Source: Methylobacterium sp. J-070
GTDB lineage: Bacteria > Pseudomonadota > Alphaproteobacteria > Rhizobiales > Beijerinckiaceae
NCBI RefSeq assembly: GCF_022829385.1
Contig: NZ_JAKSXX010000235.1
Coordinates: 343,882 to 407,881, forward strand
Reading direction: 5' to 3'
Length of the DNA stretch: 64,000 bases
Below, one piece after another: positions 1-7,639 of the stretch (the stretch's first letter is position 1; each line of letters opens with the position of its first letter). Under the pieces are notes generated by a model that was given only the letters and a program-made list of their open reading frames with translations, ran no database searches and was not told where the DNA came from. Position numbers and translations under genes: made by a program.

Positions 1-690
1 TACGACGCGGCCGGCGCCGACGAGCTCTGTTTCCTCGACATCACCGCCAGCCGGGAGGCCCGCGGCACGCTGCTCGACATCGTGAGTCGAACCGCCGAGG
101 CCTGCTTCATGCCGCTCACCGTCGGCGGCGGCGTCCGCACCGTCGAGGACGTGCGCGCCCTGCTGCTCGCCGGCGCCGACAAGGTCGCCATCAACACCGC
201 GGCGGTCAGGGATCCGGACCTCGTCGCCCGGGCGGCGGAGAAGTTCGGCGCCCAGTGCATCGTGGTGGCGATCGACGCCAAACGCGTCTCGCCGCCGGGG
301 GCACCGGCGGCCTGGGAGATCTTCACCCATGGCGGCCGCGATCCCACGGGCATCGACGCGGTCGCCTTCGCCCGGCTGGTCGCCGGGAAGGGCGCGGGGG
401 AGTTGCTGGTCACCTCCATGGACAAGGACGGCACCCGCTCCGGCTACGACCTCGCCCTGACGCGGGCGATCAGCGACGCCGTGACCGTCCCGGTGATCGC
501 GTCCGGCGGCGTCGGCGGCCTCGACGACCTCGTGGCCGGGGTGGCCGAGGGCGGCGCGAGCGCCGTGCTGGCGGCCTCGATCTTCCATTTCGGACAGGCA
601 AGCGTCGCCGAGGCCAAGGCGCACATGGCGGCGGCCGGCCTCGCCGTGCGCCTCGACCGCCCGGCCACTTCCGCGAGGGTGTCCCGGTGA
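1..690 (+). CDS. hisF: Imidazole glycerol phosphate synthase subunit HisF (3' part)
   Basis: HisF is the cyclase half of the HisH-HisF enzyme of histidine synthesis; it uses ammonia from HisH to turn PRFAR into imidazole glycerol phosphate and AICAR. The frame is open from base 1, so roughly the first 38 residues, with the first catalytic Asp, lie outside the window; 229 codons remain. Visible family motifs are FLDITAS near residue 16, the phosphate-binding PLTVGGGVR, VVAIDAKR carrying the second catalytic Asp, VIASGGVG and the C-terminal AASIFHFG. Its stop overlaps the GTG start of the next gene by 4 bases (GTGA), so the two are probably coupled. A dihydroorotase-like gene is an unexpected downstream neighbour for hisF. 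Assignment is firm; the gene is partial only because of the window edge. Confidence 0.96.
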   Translation, partial: YDAAGADELCFLDITASREARGTLLDIVSRTAEACFMPLTVGGGVRTVEDVRALLLAGADKVAINTAAVRDPDLVARAAEKFGAQCIVVAIDAKRVSPPGAPAAWEIFTHGGRDPTGIDAVAFARLVAGKGAGELLVTSMDKDGTRSGYDLALTRAISDAVTVPVIASGGVGGLDDLVAGVAEGGASAVLAASIFHFGQASVAEAKAHMAAAGLAVRLDRPATSARVSR

Positions 691-1991
691 GCAGCTACCT
701 TCTCGTCAACGCCGATCTCCTCGATCCCGCGACGGGCCGCAGCACCCCAGGCGCACTCTACGTGCGGGACGGCCGCATCGCCGACATCGCGTCCGGAGCC
801 GCGCCCGGCGCGCCCGCCGACGCGGCCCGGATCGACTGCGCCGGCCGCGTGCTGACGCCGGGCTTGATCGACATGCGCGCCTTCGTGGGCGAACCGGGGG
901 CCGAGCACCGCGAGACCCTGGCCTCCGCGAGCGCCGCCGCCGCCGCAGGCGGCGTCACGACCCTGGTCTGCATGCCCGACACCAACCCGGTGATCGACGA
1001 GCCCGCCATCGTCGACTTCGTGCTCCGCCGCGCCCGCGACACGGCGAGCGTCAACGTGCTGCCCGCCGCCGCCATCACCAAGGGCCTGGCCGGCCGGGAG
1101 ATGACCGAGTTCGGCCTGCTCAAGGAAGCGGGTGCCGTCGCCTTCACGGACGGGCTGCGCGCCGTGGCGAACGCCCAGGTGATGCGGCGGGCGCTCACCT
1201 ACGCCCGGGACTTCGACGCCCTGCTGATGCAGCACGTCGAGGAGGCCGACCTCGTCGCCGAGGGGGTGATGAACGAGGGCGAGTTCGCCTCGCGCCTCGG
1301 CCTGATGGGCATCCCCCGCGAGGCCGAGACCGTGTTGCTGGAGCGGGACATCCGCCTCGCGCGGCTGACCGGCGCCCGCTATCACGCGGCGATGATCTCG
1401 TGTGCGGATTCGGTGGAGATCGTCCGCCGGGCCAAGCAGGACGGCCTGCCGGTGACCTGCGGCGTCTCGGTGAACAACCTCGTGCTCAACGAGAACGATA
1501 TCGGCCATTACCGCACCTTCTGCCGCCTCTCGCCGCCCCTGCGCGACGAGGCCGACCGGCACGCGGTGGTGCGCGCCCTCGACGAGGGCGTGATCGACGT
1601 GGTCGTCTCCGACCACAATCCCCAGGACGTCGAGACCAAGCGCCTGCCCTTCGCCGAGGCGGCGAACGGCGCGCTCGGCGTCGAGACGCTGCTCGGCGCC
1701 TCGCTGCGTCTCGTGCATACCGGCGACCTGGCGCTGCCGAAGCTCATCGCCGCGCTCACCATCAACCCGGCCCGGATCCTCGGCCGCGCGGCCGGACGCT
1801 TGACGGTCGGCGCCCCCGCCGACCTGATGCTGCTCGACCCCGATCTGCCTTACGTCCTCGACAAGCGCCGGCTGAAATCGCGCTCGAAGAACTCGCCCTT
1901 CGACGAGGCGCGCCTCCAGGGCGCCGCCGTGCTGACGCTGGTCGGGGGCACCATCGTGCACGCGGCCGACGATCTCGCGACGGCCGCGTGA
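687..1991 (+). CDS. pyrX: Dihydroorotase-like protein, probably inactive (PyrX/PyrC' type)
   Basis: A 434-residue amidohydrolase-fold protein of the dihydroorotase family. The GTG start overlaps the hisF stop by 4 bases. Active dihydroorotases have an Asp-x-His-x-His metal motif followed by LREPG; here residues 59-71 read GLIDMRAFVGEPG, so both His are replaced (Arg64, Phe66). The carboxylated Lys is replaced (AGAVAFTDG) and the TPHHL-type His motif reads VSVNNL, although the later SDHNP Asp is kept. Such degenerate copies are known in pseudomonads and other proteobacteria, where PyrC'/PyrX is a non-catalytic partner needed for aspartate transcarbamoylase assembly. I infer a structural rather than catalytic role; a true PyrC should be encoded elsewhere. 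It shares one base with the next gene (TGATG). Confidence 0.85.
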   Translation: MSSYLLVNADLLDPATGRSTPGALYVRDGRIADIASGAAPGAPADAARIDCAGRVLTPGLIDMRAFVGEPGAEHRETLASASAAAAAGGVTTLVCMPDTNPVIDEPAIVDFVLRRARDTASVNVLPAAAITKGLAGREMTEFGLLKEAGAVAFTDGLRAVANAQVMRRALTYARDFDALLMQHVEEADLVAEGVMNEGEFASRLGLMGIPREAETVLLERDIRLARLTGARYHAAMISCADSVEIVRRAKQDGLPVTCGVSVNNLVLNENDIGHYRTFCRLSPPLRDEADRHAVVRALDEGVIDVVVSDHNPQDVETKRLPFAEAANGALGVETLLGASLRLVHTGDLALPKLIAALTINPARILGRAAGRLTVGAPADLMLLDPDLPYVLDKRRLKSRSKNSPFDEARLQGAAVLTLVGGTIVHAADDLATAA

Positions 1992-2593
1992 TGTCCCCGG
2001 ATCTCGTGACCCCGGCCGCGCTCGGCGGCCTCGCGCTGGGCTATCTCCTGGGCTCGATCCCGTTCGGGCTGATCCTGACGCGGTTTGCCGGCCTCGGCGA
2101 CGTGCGGTCGATCGGCTCGGGCAACATCGGCGCCACCAACGTGCTGCGAACCGGCCGCAAGGGGCTCGCCGCCGCGACCCTGCTGGGCGACGCCCTGAAG
2201 GGCACGGCGGCGGTGCTGATCGCCCGGAACCTGGGGGAGGGGCCGGCGCTCGCCGCAGGCCTCGGGGCGTTCCTGGGTCACCTCTTCCCGGTCTGGCTCC
2301 GGTTCAAGGGCGGCAAGGGCGTCGCGACCTTCATCGGCGTGCTGCTCGCCTTCAGCCCGCCGGCGCTCGGCGTCTTCGCGGCGATCTGGCTCGGGCTCGC
2401 ATTCGCGCTCAAATACTCGTCCCTCGCGGCGCTCGCCGCCTCGATCGCAACGCCGCTCACCCTGTGGGCCCTCGGCGCGCCGGCCCAAGCTTGGCTGTTC
2501 CTGATCATGGCGGCGCTGCTATGGTGGAAGCACGCGCCCAACATCCGCCGGCTCGCGTCCGGCACCGAGGGGCGCATCGGCCAGAAGGGCTGA
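1991..2593 (+). CDS. plsY: Glycerol-3-phosphate acyltransferase PlsY
   Basis: PlsY is an inner-membrane enzyme that transfers an acyl group from acyl phosphate to glycerol 3-phosphate, the first step of phospholipid synthesis. The 200-residue product has the usual family length with about five hydrophobic segments. It carries the three conserved cytoplasmic motifs: GSIPFGL with SIGSGNIGATN, the glycine-rich KGGKGVATF motif, and the C-terminal KHAPNIRRLASGTE motif. The ATG overlaps the pyrX stop by one base, so it is translationally coupled within the hisF-pyrX-plsY unit. dprA follows after 37 bases. Confidence 0.96.
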   Translation: MSPDLVTPAALGGLALGYLLGSIPFGLILTRFAGLGDVRSIGSGNIGATNVLRTGRKGLAAATLLGDALKGTAAVLIARNLGEGPALAAGLGAFLGHLFPVWLRFKGGKGVATFIGVLLAFSPPALGVFAAIWLGLAFALKYSSLAALAASIATPLTLWALGAPAQAWLFLIMAALLWWKHAPNIRRLASGTEGRIGQKG

Positions 2594-2630
2594 GCGCACG
2601 CGCGCGATGCGCGGACCTTGGGGGTGGTGC

Positions 2631-3842
2631 ATGCAGCTCACCGATGCCCAGCGGCTTGATTGGCTGCGGCTGATCCGCACCGAGGGCGTCGGCCCGCGCA
2701 CCTTCCGCACCCTGATCAATCGGTTCGGCGGCGCGGCCGGCGCCCTCGAGGCGCTGCCGGACCTGACACGGCGCCAGGGCCGGCGAATCGAACCGGTGAC
2801 CCGGGCGCAGGCCGAGGACGAGGTCGCCGCCCTGCACCGCCTCGGCGGCCGTCTCATCGCCGCCGGGGAGACGGAGTATCCCCGGCTCCTCCACCAGACC
2901 GAGGCCGCGCCGCCGCTGCTGGCGGTGCGGGGGGCGGCCATCCTGAACCGGCCGGCCGTGGCGGTGGTGGGCTCGCGCAATGCCTCGACGGCCGGGCTCG
3001 CCTTCACAGAGCGGCTGAGCCGCGGCCTCGGAGAGGCCGGTCTGGTCGTCGTCTCGGGTCTCGCCCGCGGCATCGACGTGCAGGCGCACCGGGCCAGCCT
3101 CCCGACCGGCACGGTCGCGGTGATGGCCGGCGGTCAGGACCGGATCTATCCCGCGAGCCACGCGGCCCTCGTCGAGACGATCCTGGGGCAGGGGGGCGCC
3201 GTCCTGGCCGAGATGCCGCTGGGATGGGAGCCGCGCGGGCGCGACTTCCCCCGGCGCAACCGGATCATCTCCGGCCTCTCCTACGGTACCGTCGTGGTCG
3301 AGGCGGCGCGCCGCTCCGGCTCGCTGATCACCGCGCGCTTCGCGCTGGAGCAGAACCGCGAGGTCTTCGCGGTCCCGGGTTCGCCGCTGGATCCGCGCGC
3401 CGAGGGCACCAACGACCTCATCCGCCAGGGTGCGACCCTCGTGTCGGACGTGACCCACGTCCTCGACGTCGTCGGTGCGATCATCGAGGGCGGTGCGGAC
3501 GCCGATGCCGCCCCGGCCCGGCCCCGGCCGGATCTCGCCGAGCAGCCCGATTTCTGGGACGAGATCGACCTGGACGCGCTCACCCGCGAGGCGACGGGCC
3601 CCCCGGTCGTCGCCGAGGGACCCTGGCCCGAATCATCCGATGATCCCGACGAGTCGCCGGAGCCCGCCGACGACCGGGCGCGGATCGTCGCCCTGCTGGG
3701 ACCGAGCCCGGTCGGCACGGACGAGCTGGCGCGCTGCGCGGGCGTCGGCGCCCGGGTGGTGCAGACCGTGCTGCTGGAGCTCGAACTGGACGGCCGGATC
3801 GAGCGCCACGGGAGCGGTGCCGTCTCGCTGGTCAGCCGCTGA
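2631..3842 (+). CDS. dprA: DNA-processing protein DprA (Smf)
   Basis: DprA binds single-stranded DNA entering the cell during natural transformation and loads RecA on it. The protein starts with a SAM-like segment (QRLDWLRLIRTEGVGPRTFRTL), then the Rossmann-like DprA domain with VVGSRNAST, SGLARGIDVQAHR, PRRNRIISGLS and a PGSPLDPRAEGTNDLI motif, and ends with a winged-helix domain (about residues 345-400). An ATG 24 bases upstream (2607) is in frame, but the ATG at 2631 is closer to the usual N-terminus and has a G-rich ribosome-binding stretch before it. It follows plsY, a common alphaproteobacterial order, and its 3' end overlaps the converging ruvX by 11 bases. Confidence 0.95.
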   Translation: MQLTDAQRLDWLRLIRTEGVGPRTFRTLINRFGGAAGALEALPDLTRRQGRRIEPVTRAQAEDEVAALHRLGGRLIAAGETEYPRLLHQTEAAPPLLAVRGAAILNRPAVAVVGSRNASTAGLAFTERLSRGLGEAGLVVVSGLARGIDVQAHRASLPTGTVAVMAGGQDRIYPASHAALVETILGQGGAVLAEMPLGWEPRGRDFPRRNRIISGLSYGTVVVEAARRSGSLITARFALEQNREVFAVPGSPLDPRAEGTNDLIRQGATLVSDVTHVLDVVGAIIEGGADADAAPARPRPDLAEQPDFWDEIDLDALTREATGPPVVAEGPWPESSDDPDESPEPADDRARIVALLGPSPVGTDELARCAGVGARVVQTVLLELELDGRIERHGSGAVSLVSR

Positions 3843-4332
3843 GCGGATCCGCGTCGGCGTCCGAATCGGCGAGGTGCCGCATGACGTCGAGGCAGCCCTG
3901 GAGGATGTAGGCGGCGGCGAGCTTGTCGACGAGTGCGCCGCGTCGCGCCCGGGAGGCGTCGGCCTCGATCAGGGCCCGGGTCACCACGGCGGTCGACAGA
4001 CGCTCGTCGAAGAACACGTGCGGCAGGGGCAGGATCGGCGCGAGGTTGCGCACGAAGGCGCGGGTCGACTGTACCCGCGGGCCTTCGCTGCCGTCCATGT
4101 TGAGCGGCAGGCCGACCACCAGTCCGCCCACCGCGTGCTGCCGACACAGGGCGGCCAGCCGCTGGGCGTCCGGCGTGAACTTCACCCGGCGGATCGTCTC
4201 CAGCGGCGTCGCGATCTGCCGTCCGAGATCCGACAGGGCGAGGCCGATCGTCTTGGTGCCGAGGTCGATCCCGATGAGGCGTGCGCCGCCCTGCGAGGCG
4301 GCCACGAAGGCGCGGATCGCGTCGTGGTTCAT
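3832..4332 (-). CDS. ruvX: Putative pre-16S rRNA nuclease / Holliday junction resolvase-like YqgF
   Basis: A 166-residue RNase H-like fold protein of the YqgF/RuvX family, implicated in maturation of the 16S rRNA 5' end and earlier annotated as a Holliday junction resolvase. Seen in the sequence: LIGIDLGTKTIGLALSD near residue 19 with the first catalytic Asp, VVGLPLNMDGSEG in the middle, the FFDERLST motif with the acidic pair, and a final VDKLAAAYILQ Asp motif. The start ATG overlaps the stop of the upstream SUKH gene (ATGA), so the two are cotranscribed. The 3' end runs 11 bases into the end of dprA on the other strand. Confidence 0.93.
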   Translation of the reverse strand: MNHDAIRAFVAASQGGARLIGIDLGTKTIGLALSDLGRQIATPLETIRRVKFTPDAQRLAALCRQHAVGGLVVGLPLNMDGSEGPRVQSTRAFVRNLAPILPLPHVFFDERLSTAVVTRALIEADASRARRGALVDKLAAAYILQGCLDVMRHLADSDADADPLSG

Positions 4333-4895
4333 GGGGCCGCCGCCGCGGTTCGGGCGAGCGTCGCCTCGGAGATGCCCTCGAACCGGGCGGGGAGGGGCTC
4401 GGCGCCCGCCCCGAGGATCAGGGCGACCGCCGGACCGGTGGCCCGGGTGAAGAGGTCGGCGAGGCTCTCGCCGCCGAACCGGATCATCACCAGATCGGGG
4501 GCCAGCAGCCAGATGTCGTATTCGCCGTCACCGGAGACGTCCCAGAACAGGAAGCTGCCGTCCTCGCCCGTCCCGAAGAAACAGGCGCGCTCGATGACGT
4601 GCGGATCGCCGCCCTCGACGTCGAACCGGTGGGGTTCCGCCCCGTCCTCCAGCATCCGCACCGCGGCGCCGACGCTGTGGGCGATGACCGCCGCCTGGGC
4701 GACCAGATCCACCGGCTCGAAGGGTGCCGGGACGGCGACCCGGAACTGGCCGCCCGCCAAGCCGACGCCGCAGGTGCGGCAGAAATCCCGATAGGAGGCC
4801 GGGAGCGGGAATCCCAGCGCCTCGGCCGCGCGGTCCAGGGCCGCGTCATCCGCCGTCAGCCCCGGCGACAGGGTGCCGAACACCCGCTCCCACAT
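4329..4895 (-). CDS. SMI1/KNR4 (SUKH) domain protein
   Basis: A 188-residue cytosolic protein with a SUKH-type fold: an early helix with ADDAALDRAAEALGFPLPASYRDFC matches the usual family N-terminus, in which a potential ligand-contacting region follows PxxYxxF. A central segment (FFGTGEDGSFLFWDVSGDG) matches the typical GDxxxFdxxxxGE-like strand region. Many SUKH proteins are immunity proteins against polymorphic toxins, but others are housekeeping regulators. No toxin is beside it; instead its stop overlaps the ruvX start by 4 bases, which suggests a stable housekeeping link. The ATG at 4895 was chosen over one 33 bases upstream because homologous N-termini begin near MWERVF; this choice is uncertain. 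Confidence 0.75.
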   Translation of the reverse strand: MWERVFGTLSPGLTADDAALDRAAEALGFPLPASYRDFCRTCGVGLAGGQFRVAVPAPFEPVDLVAQAAVIAHSVGAAVRMLEDGAEPHRFDVEGGDPHVIERACFFGTGEDGSFLFWDVSGDGEYDIWLLAPDLVMIRFGGESLADLFTRATGPAVALILGAGAEPLPARFEGISEATLARTAAAAP

Positions 4896-5003
4896 CGACC
4901 CCACTCCACCATCCACAGCCTTAACCACCTCCGCAAATCACCCGCGTGCGCCCGGAGCCGTTCGCGAATAGATAGGTTAAGACTTCGTTAAACCACGCCT
5001 TGG

Positions 5004-5207
5004 GTGCCCGCCTTGTCGACGACCGCCCCGCTCCACCGTTCCGCCCCGTCTCGCCCCGCGCCCGCGCTGACCCGCAAGCATTGTTGGATGCTGCTGCTCG
5101 CCTTCGAGATCCTCGTTCTGGGCTTCGCCCAGTCGATGTTCCAGCCCGTGCGTCAGGCCGGGATCACCATCGAGATGTCGGTAACCCCGAACCACGTCGT
5201 GACGTGA
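5004..5207 (+). CDS. Possible 67-residue protein with one hydrophobic segment
   Basis: A GTG-started frame of 67 codons. The N-terminal 25 residues are rich in Pro, Ala, Ser and Arg; a hydrophobic stretch follows (WMLLLAFEILVLGF, about residues 28-41) that could be a membrane segment, then a short polar tail. No ribosome-binding site of note precedes the GTG and I recognise no family. It stands alone between divergent transcription units. It may equally be a chance frame in GC-rich DNA, so confidence is low. Confidence 0.25.
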   Translation: MPALSTTAPLHRSAPSRPAPALTRKHCWMLLLAFEILVLGFAQSMFQPVRQAGITIEMSVTPNHVVT

Positions 5208-5270
5208 GGCGGCGTCCGACGTGAAGATCCCCCGGTAGCCGCGCAGGCTCCCGCCGCGCCGCCGTCCGCG

Positions 5271-5300
5271 TTGCGGCGCTGCGAACGCCGGTGCTATAGC
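5271..5300 (+). promoter_or_regulatory. Candidate promoter of gatC-gatA
   Basis: A TTGCGG -35-like box at 5271-5276 and a TATAGC -10-like box at 5295-5300 are separated by 18 bases. The gatC ATG lies about 45 bases downstream. No other gene start is near, which favours use for the gatCA unit. Seen by eye; not scored against a model. Confidence 0.5.
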
Positions 5301-5348
5301 CCGACCGACCACGGGAGGCACCTCCCGGACAGGGACGAACGGGACGGC

Positions 5349-5636
5349 ATGTCGGTCGACGAGAAGACGGTTCGGCGCATCGCCCATCTGGCGCGGATCG
5401 CGGTCACCGACGACGAGGTCGGTCCGCTACAGGGCGAGTTGAACGCCATCCTGGCCTTCGTCGAGCAGCTCGGCGCCGTCGATGTTTCCGGCGTCGAACC
5501 CATGACCTCGGTCACCCCGATGGCGATGAAGAAGCGGGAGGACGTGGTCACCGACGGCGGCCGAGCCGCCGACGTGGTGGCCAACGCTCCGGAGACCGAG
5601 GACAATTATTTCCTGGTTCCGAAGGTGATCGAGTAG
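5349..5636 (+). CDS. gatC: Asp-tRNA(Asn)/Glu-tRNA(Gln) amidotransferase subunit C
   Basis: GatC is the small subunit that wraps around and stabilises GatA in the GatCAB complex, which converts Asp-tRNA(Asn) and Glu-tRNA(Gln) to the amide forms. The 95-residue product has the family length and its pattern: VRRIAHLARIAV at the start, ELNAILAFVEQL in the middle helix, VEPMTSVTPMAMKKREDVV and the C-terminal APETEDNYFLVPKVIE. A frame runs further upstream, but the ATG at 5349 begins exactly at the usual MSVDEKTVRR N-terminus. gatA follows 63 bases later on the same strand. Confidence 0.96.
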   Translation: MSVDEKTVRRIAHLARIAVTDDEVGPLQGELNAILAFVEQLGAVDVSGVEPMTSVTPMAMKKREDVVTDGGRAADVVANAPETEDNYFLVPKVIE

Positions 5637-5699
5637 GGCGGCACCGCCCTCGACTCTGCGGACCGGGTTTCTGACGGGCGCGCCGCGGCGCGCGGGGAC

Positions 5700-7187
5700 G
5701 TGAACAGCGTGAATCCGAACGACATGACATTGGCCGAGGCGCGCGACGCCCTGAAGGCGAAGCGGATCTCGGCGCGCGAGCTGACGCAGGCGCATCTCGA
5801 CGCGATCGCCAAGGCGCGCGCCCTGAATGCCTTCGTCCGGGAGACCCCGGATCGCGCCCTGGAGATGGCCGAGGTCTCGGACCGGAAGATCGCCTCCGGG
5901 GAAGGCCGGCCGCTCGAGGGGATCCCGGTCGGGATCAAGGACCTGTTCTGCACCCAGGGCGTGACCACCACCGCCGGATCCAAGATCCTGGAGACTTTCG
6001 AGCCGCACTACGAGTCGGCGGTCTCGGCCAACCTGTGGCGCGACGGCGCCGTCATGCTCGGCAAGCTGAACCTCGACGAATTCGCCATGGGCTCGTCCAA
6101 CGAGACCAGCGCCTACGGCAACGTCATCTCGCCCTGGCGGCGCATGGGATCCGACGTGCCGCTCGTGCCGGGCGGCTCCTCCGGTGGGTCCGCCGCGGCG
6201 GTGGCCGCACGGCTCTGCCTCGGCGCCACCGCCACCGATACCGGCGGATCCATCCGCCAGCCGGCCGCCTTCACCGGCACGGTGGGGATCAAGCCGACCT
6301 ACGGGCGCTGTTCGCGCTGGGGCACGGTGGCATTCGCCTCGTCCCTCGACCAGGCCGGTCCGATCGCCCGGACGGTGCGCGACTGCGCGATCCTCCTCGG
6401 CTCGATGGCCGGGGCCGATGCCCGCGACACCACCTGCGCGGACCTGCCCGTGCCCGACTTCGAGGCGGCGGTCTCCCGCGGCGTGAAGGGCCTGACCATC
6501 GGCATCCCGAAGGAATACCGCGTCGACGGCATGCCGGCCGAGATCCAGAAGTTGTGGGAGGAGGGCGCCGCTTGGCTGAAGGCGGCGGGCGCGACCCTCA
6601 GGGACATCTCGCTGCCGCACACCGCGTACGCGCTGCCGGCCTACTACATCGTGGCCCCGGCCGAGGCCTCCTCGAACCTCGCGCGCTACGACGGCGTCCG
6701 CTACGGCCTGCGCGTGCCCGGCAAGGACATCGCCGGGATGTACGAGAACACCCGGGCGGCCGGCTTCGGCCGCGAGGTGAAGCGCCGGATCATGATCGGC
6801 ACCTACGTGCTGTCGGCGGGCTATTACGACGCCTACTACGTCCGGGCGCAGAAGATCCGCACGCTGATCAAGCGCGACTTCGAGGCCGCGTACGCGGACG
6901 GCGTCGACGCGATCCTCACCCCCGCGACCCCGTCGGCCGCCTTCGGCATCGGCGAGAAGGCCTCGGCCGACCCGGTGGAGATGTACCTCAACGACGTGTT
7001 CACCGTGACGGTGAACATGGCCGGGCTTCCCGGCATCGCCGTGCCGGCGGGCCTCGACGGGCAGGGGCTGCCGCTCGGGCTCCAGCTCATCGGCCGGCCC
7101 TTCGACGAGGAGACGCTGTTCTCGGTCGCCCAGGTCATCGAGGATGCCGCCGGCCGCACCGCCCTGCCAGAGCCCTGGTGGGCATGA
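5700..7187 (+). CDS. gatA: Asp-tRNA(Asn)/Glu-tRNA(Gln) amidotransferase subunit A
   Basis: GatA is the amidase subunit that releases ammonia from glutamine for GatB. The 495-residue protein has the amidase-signature Ser-cisSer-Lys triad: Lys80 in GIPVGIKDLF, Ser160 in the PGGSSGGS glycine-serine loop and the nucleophile Ser184 in DTGGSIRQPA; the 24-residue spacing between the two serines matches characterised GatA proteins. The start is GTG. The stop overlaps the next gene by 4 bases (ATGA), so a small membrane-protein gene is translated directly behind it before gatB. Confidence 0.97.
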   Translation: MNSVNPNDMTLAEARDALKAKRISARELTQAHLDAIAKARALNAFVRETPDRALEMAEVSDRKIASGEGRPLEGIPVGIKDLFCTQGVTTTAGSKILETFEPHYESAVSANLWRDGAVMLGKLNLDEFAMGSSNETSAYGNVISPWRRMGSDVPLVPGGSSGGSAAAVAARLCLGATATDTGGSIRQPAAFTGTVGIKPTYGRCSRWGTVAFASSLDQAGPIARTVRDCAILLGSMAGADARDTTCADLPVPDFEAAVSRGVKGLTIGIPKEYRVDGMPAEIQKLWEEGAAWLKAAGATLRDISLPHTAYALPAYYIVAPAEASSNLARYDGVRYGLRVPGKDIAGMYENTRAAGFGREVKRRIMIGTYVLSAGYYDAYYVRAQKIRTLIKRDFEAAYADGVDAILTPATPSAAFGIGEKASADPVEMYLNDVFTVTVNMAGLPGIAVPAGLDGQGLPLGLQLIGRPFDEETLFSVAQVIEDAAGRTALPEPWWA

Positions 7188-7483
7188 CCGTCCCGTTCTA
7201 CCCCTGGACGGTCTGGATCTGGGCCGGCTTCGATCCGGCGCTGATCGTGGTGGCGGTCTATCTCGGCTGGACCGCCAGCCAGTTCGGAAAGGTGTTCATC
7301 GCGGCCATCGCGGCCCTGGGCTTCTCGGTGCTGTTCTCCTGGGCGGTGAGCGCGGCCGGCATCCCCTGGCCGGCTCCGGTCACCCATGACGGGCCGACCT
7401 TCTTCCCGGTCCGGGCCGTGGCGGCCCTGCTCTGGGCGATCCTCGGCTACGGCGCCCGCCGGGCCGTGGGACGCCGCGCTTGA
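7184..7483 (+). CDS. Small membrane protein coupled to gatA
   Basis: A 99-residue protein whose ATG overlaps the gatA stop (ATGA). Three hydrophobic segments are visible (around residues 9-27, 34-56 and 75-92), so it is probably an inner-membrane protein. I recognise no catalytic motif or named family. Its tight coupling to gatA, and its location between gatA and gatB, suggests coexpression with the amidotransferase, but nothing shows a functional tie. Confidence that it is a real gene is good because of the overlap, coherent membrane topology and normal codon pattern. Confidence 0.75.
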   Translation: MTVPFYPWTVWIWAGFDPALIVVAVYLGWTASQFGKVFIAAIAALGFSVLFSWAVSAAGIPWPAPVTHDGPTFFPVRAVAALLWAILGYGARRAVGRRA

Positions 7484-7550
7484 TTCTTTCGCGGCGCGAC
7501 CCGTAAGTGCAGTGCGCGTAGGACAGCGGCAAGCGTCGCGATCCCTGGCG

Positions 7551-7587
7551 CCCTCCTTCGAGGCTGCGACGCAGCACCTCGGGATGC
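7551..7587. repeat. Dispersed intergenic repeat fragment with short palindrome
   Basis: Between the small membrane-protein gene and gatB, the text runs CCCTCCTTCGAGGC, then a CTGCG-A-CGCAG palindrome (7564-7574), then CACCTCGGGATG. CGAGG at 7559-7563 and CCTCG at 7577-7581 extend the inverted repeat. Elements of the form 'CCTCCTTCGAGGC...CACCTCAGGATGA' are familiar as multi-copy intergenic sequences in Methylobacterium and other alphaproteobacteria. Only one copy lies in this window, so the multi-copy claim is from general knowledge. Confidence 0.4.
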
Positions 7588-7639
7588 GGTTGCCGGTCGG
7601 ATCGCGCGGAATTCGCCTCACAGCCAGGCCCGGACGACC

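Larger units (their letters stand above)
4896..5348. other. Intergenic region between SUKH gene and gatC
   Basis: This stretch separates the minus-strand SUKH-ruvX unit from gatCA. It begins with an AT-richer segment around 4935-4995, plausible as promoter DNA for either direction. It contains one possible small frame (5004-5207) and the likely gatC promoter at 5271-5300. I see no RNA gene or repeat in it. Confidence 0.6.

Noticed and set aside
2780..2800. tRNA T-loop-like text (CGAATCGAACC) near 2785
   Set aside because: It is inside the dprA coding frame and no cloverleaf, acceptor stem or CCA-side pairing surrounds it.
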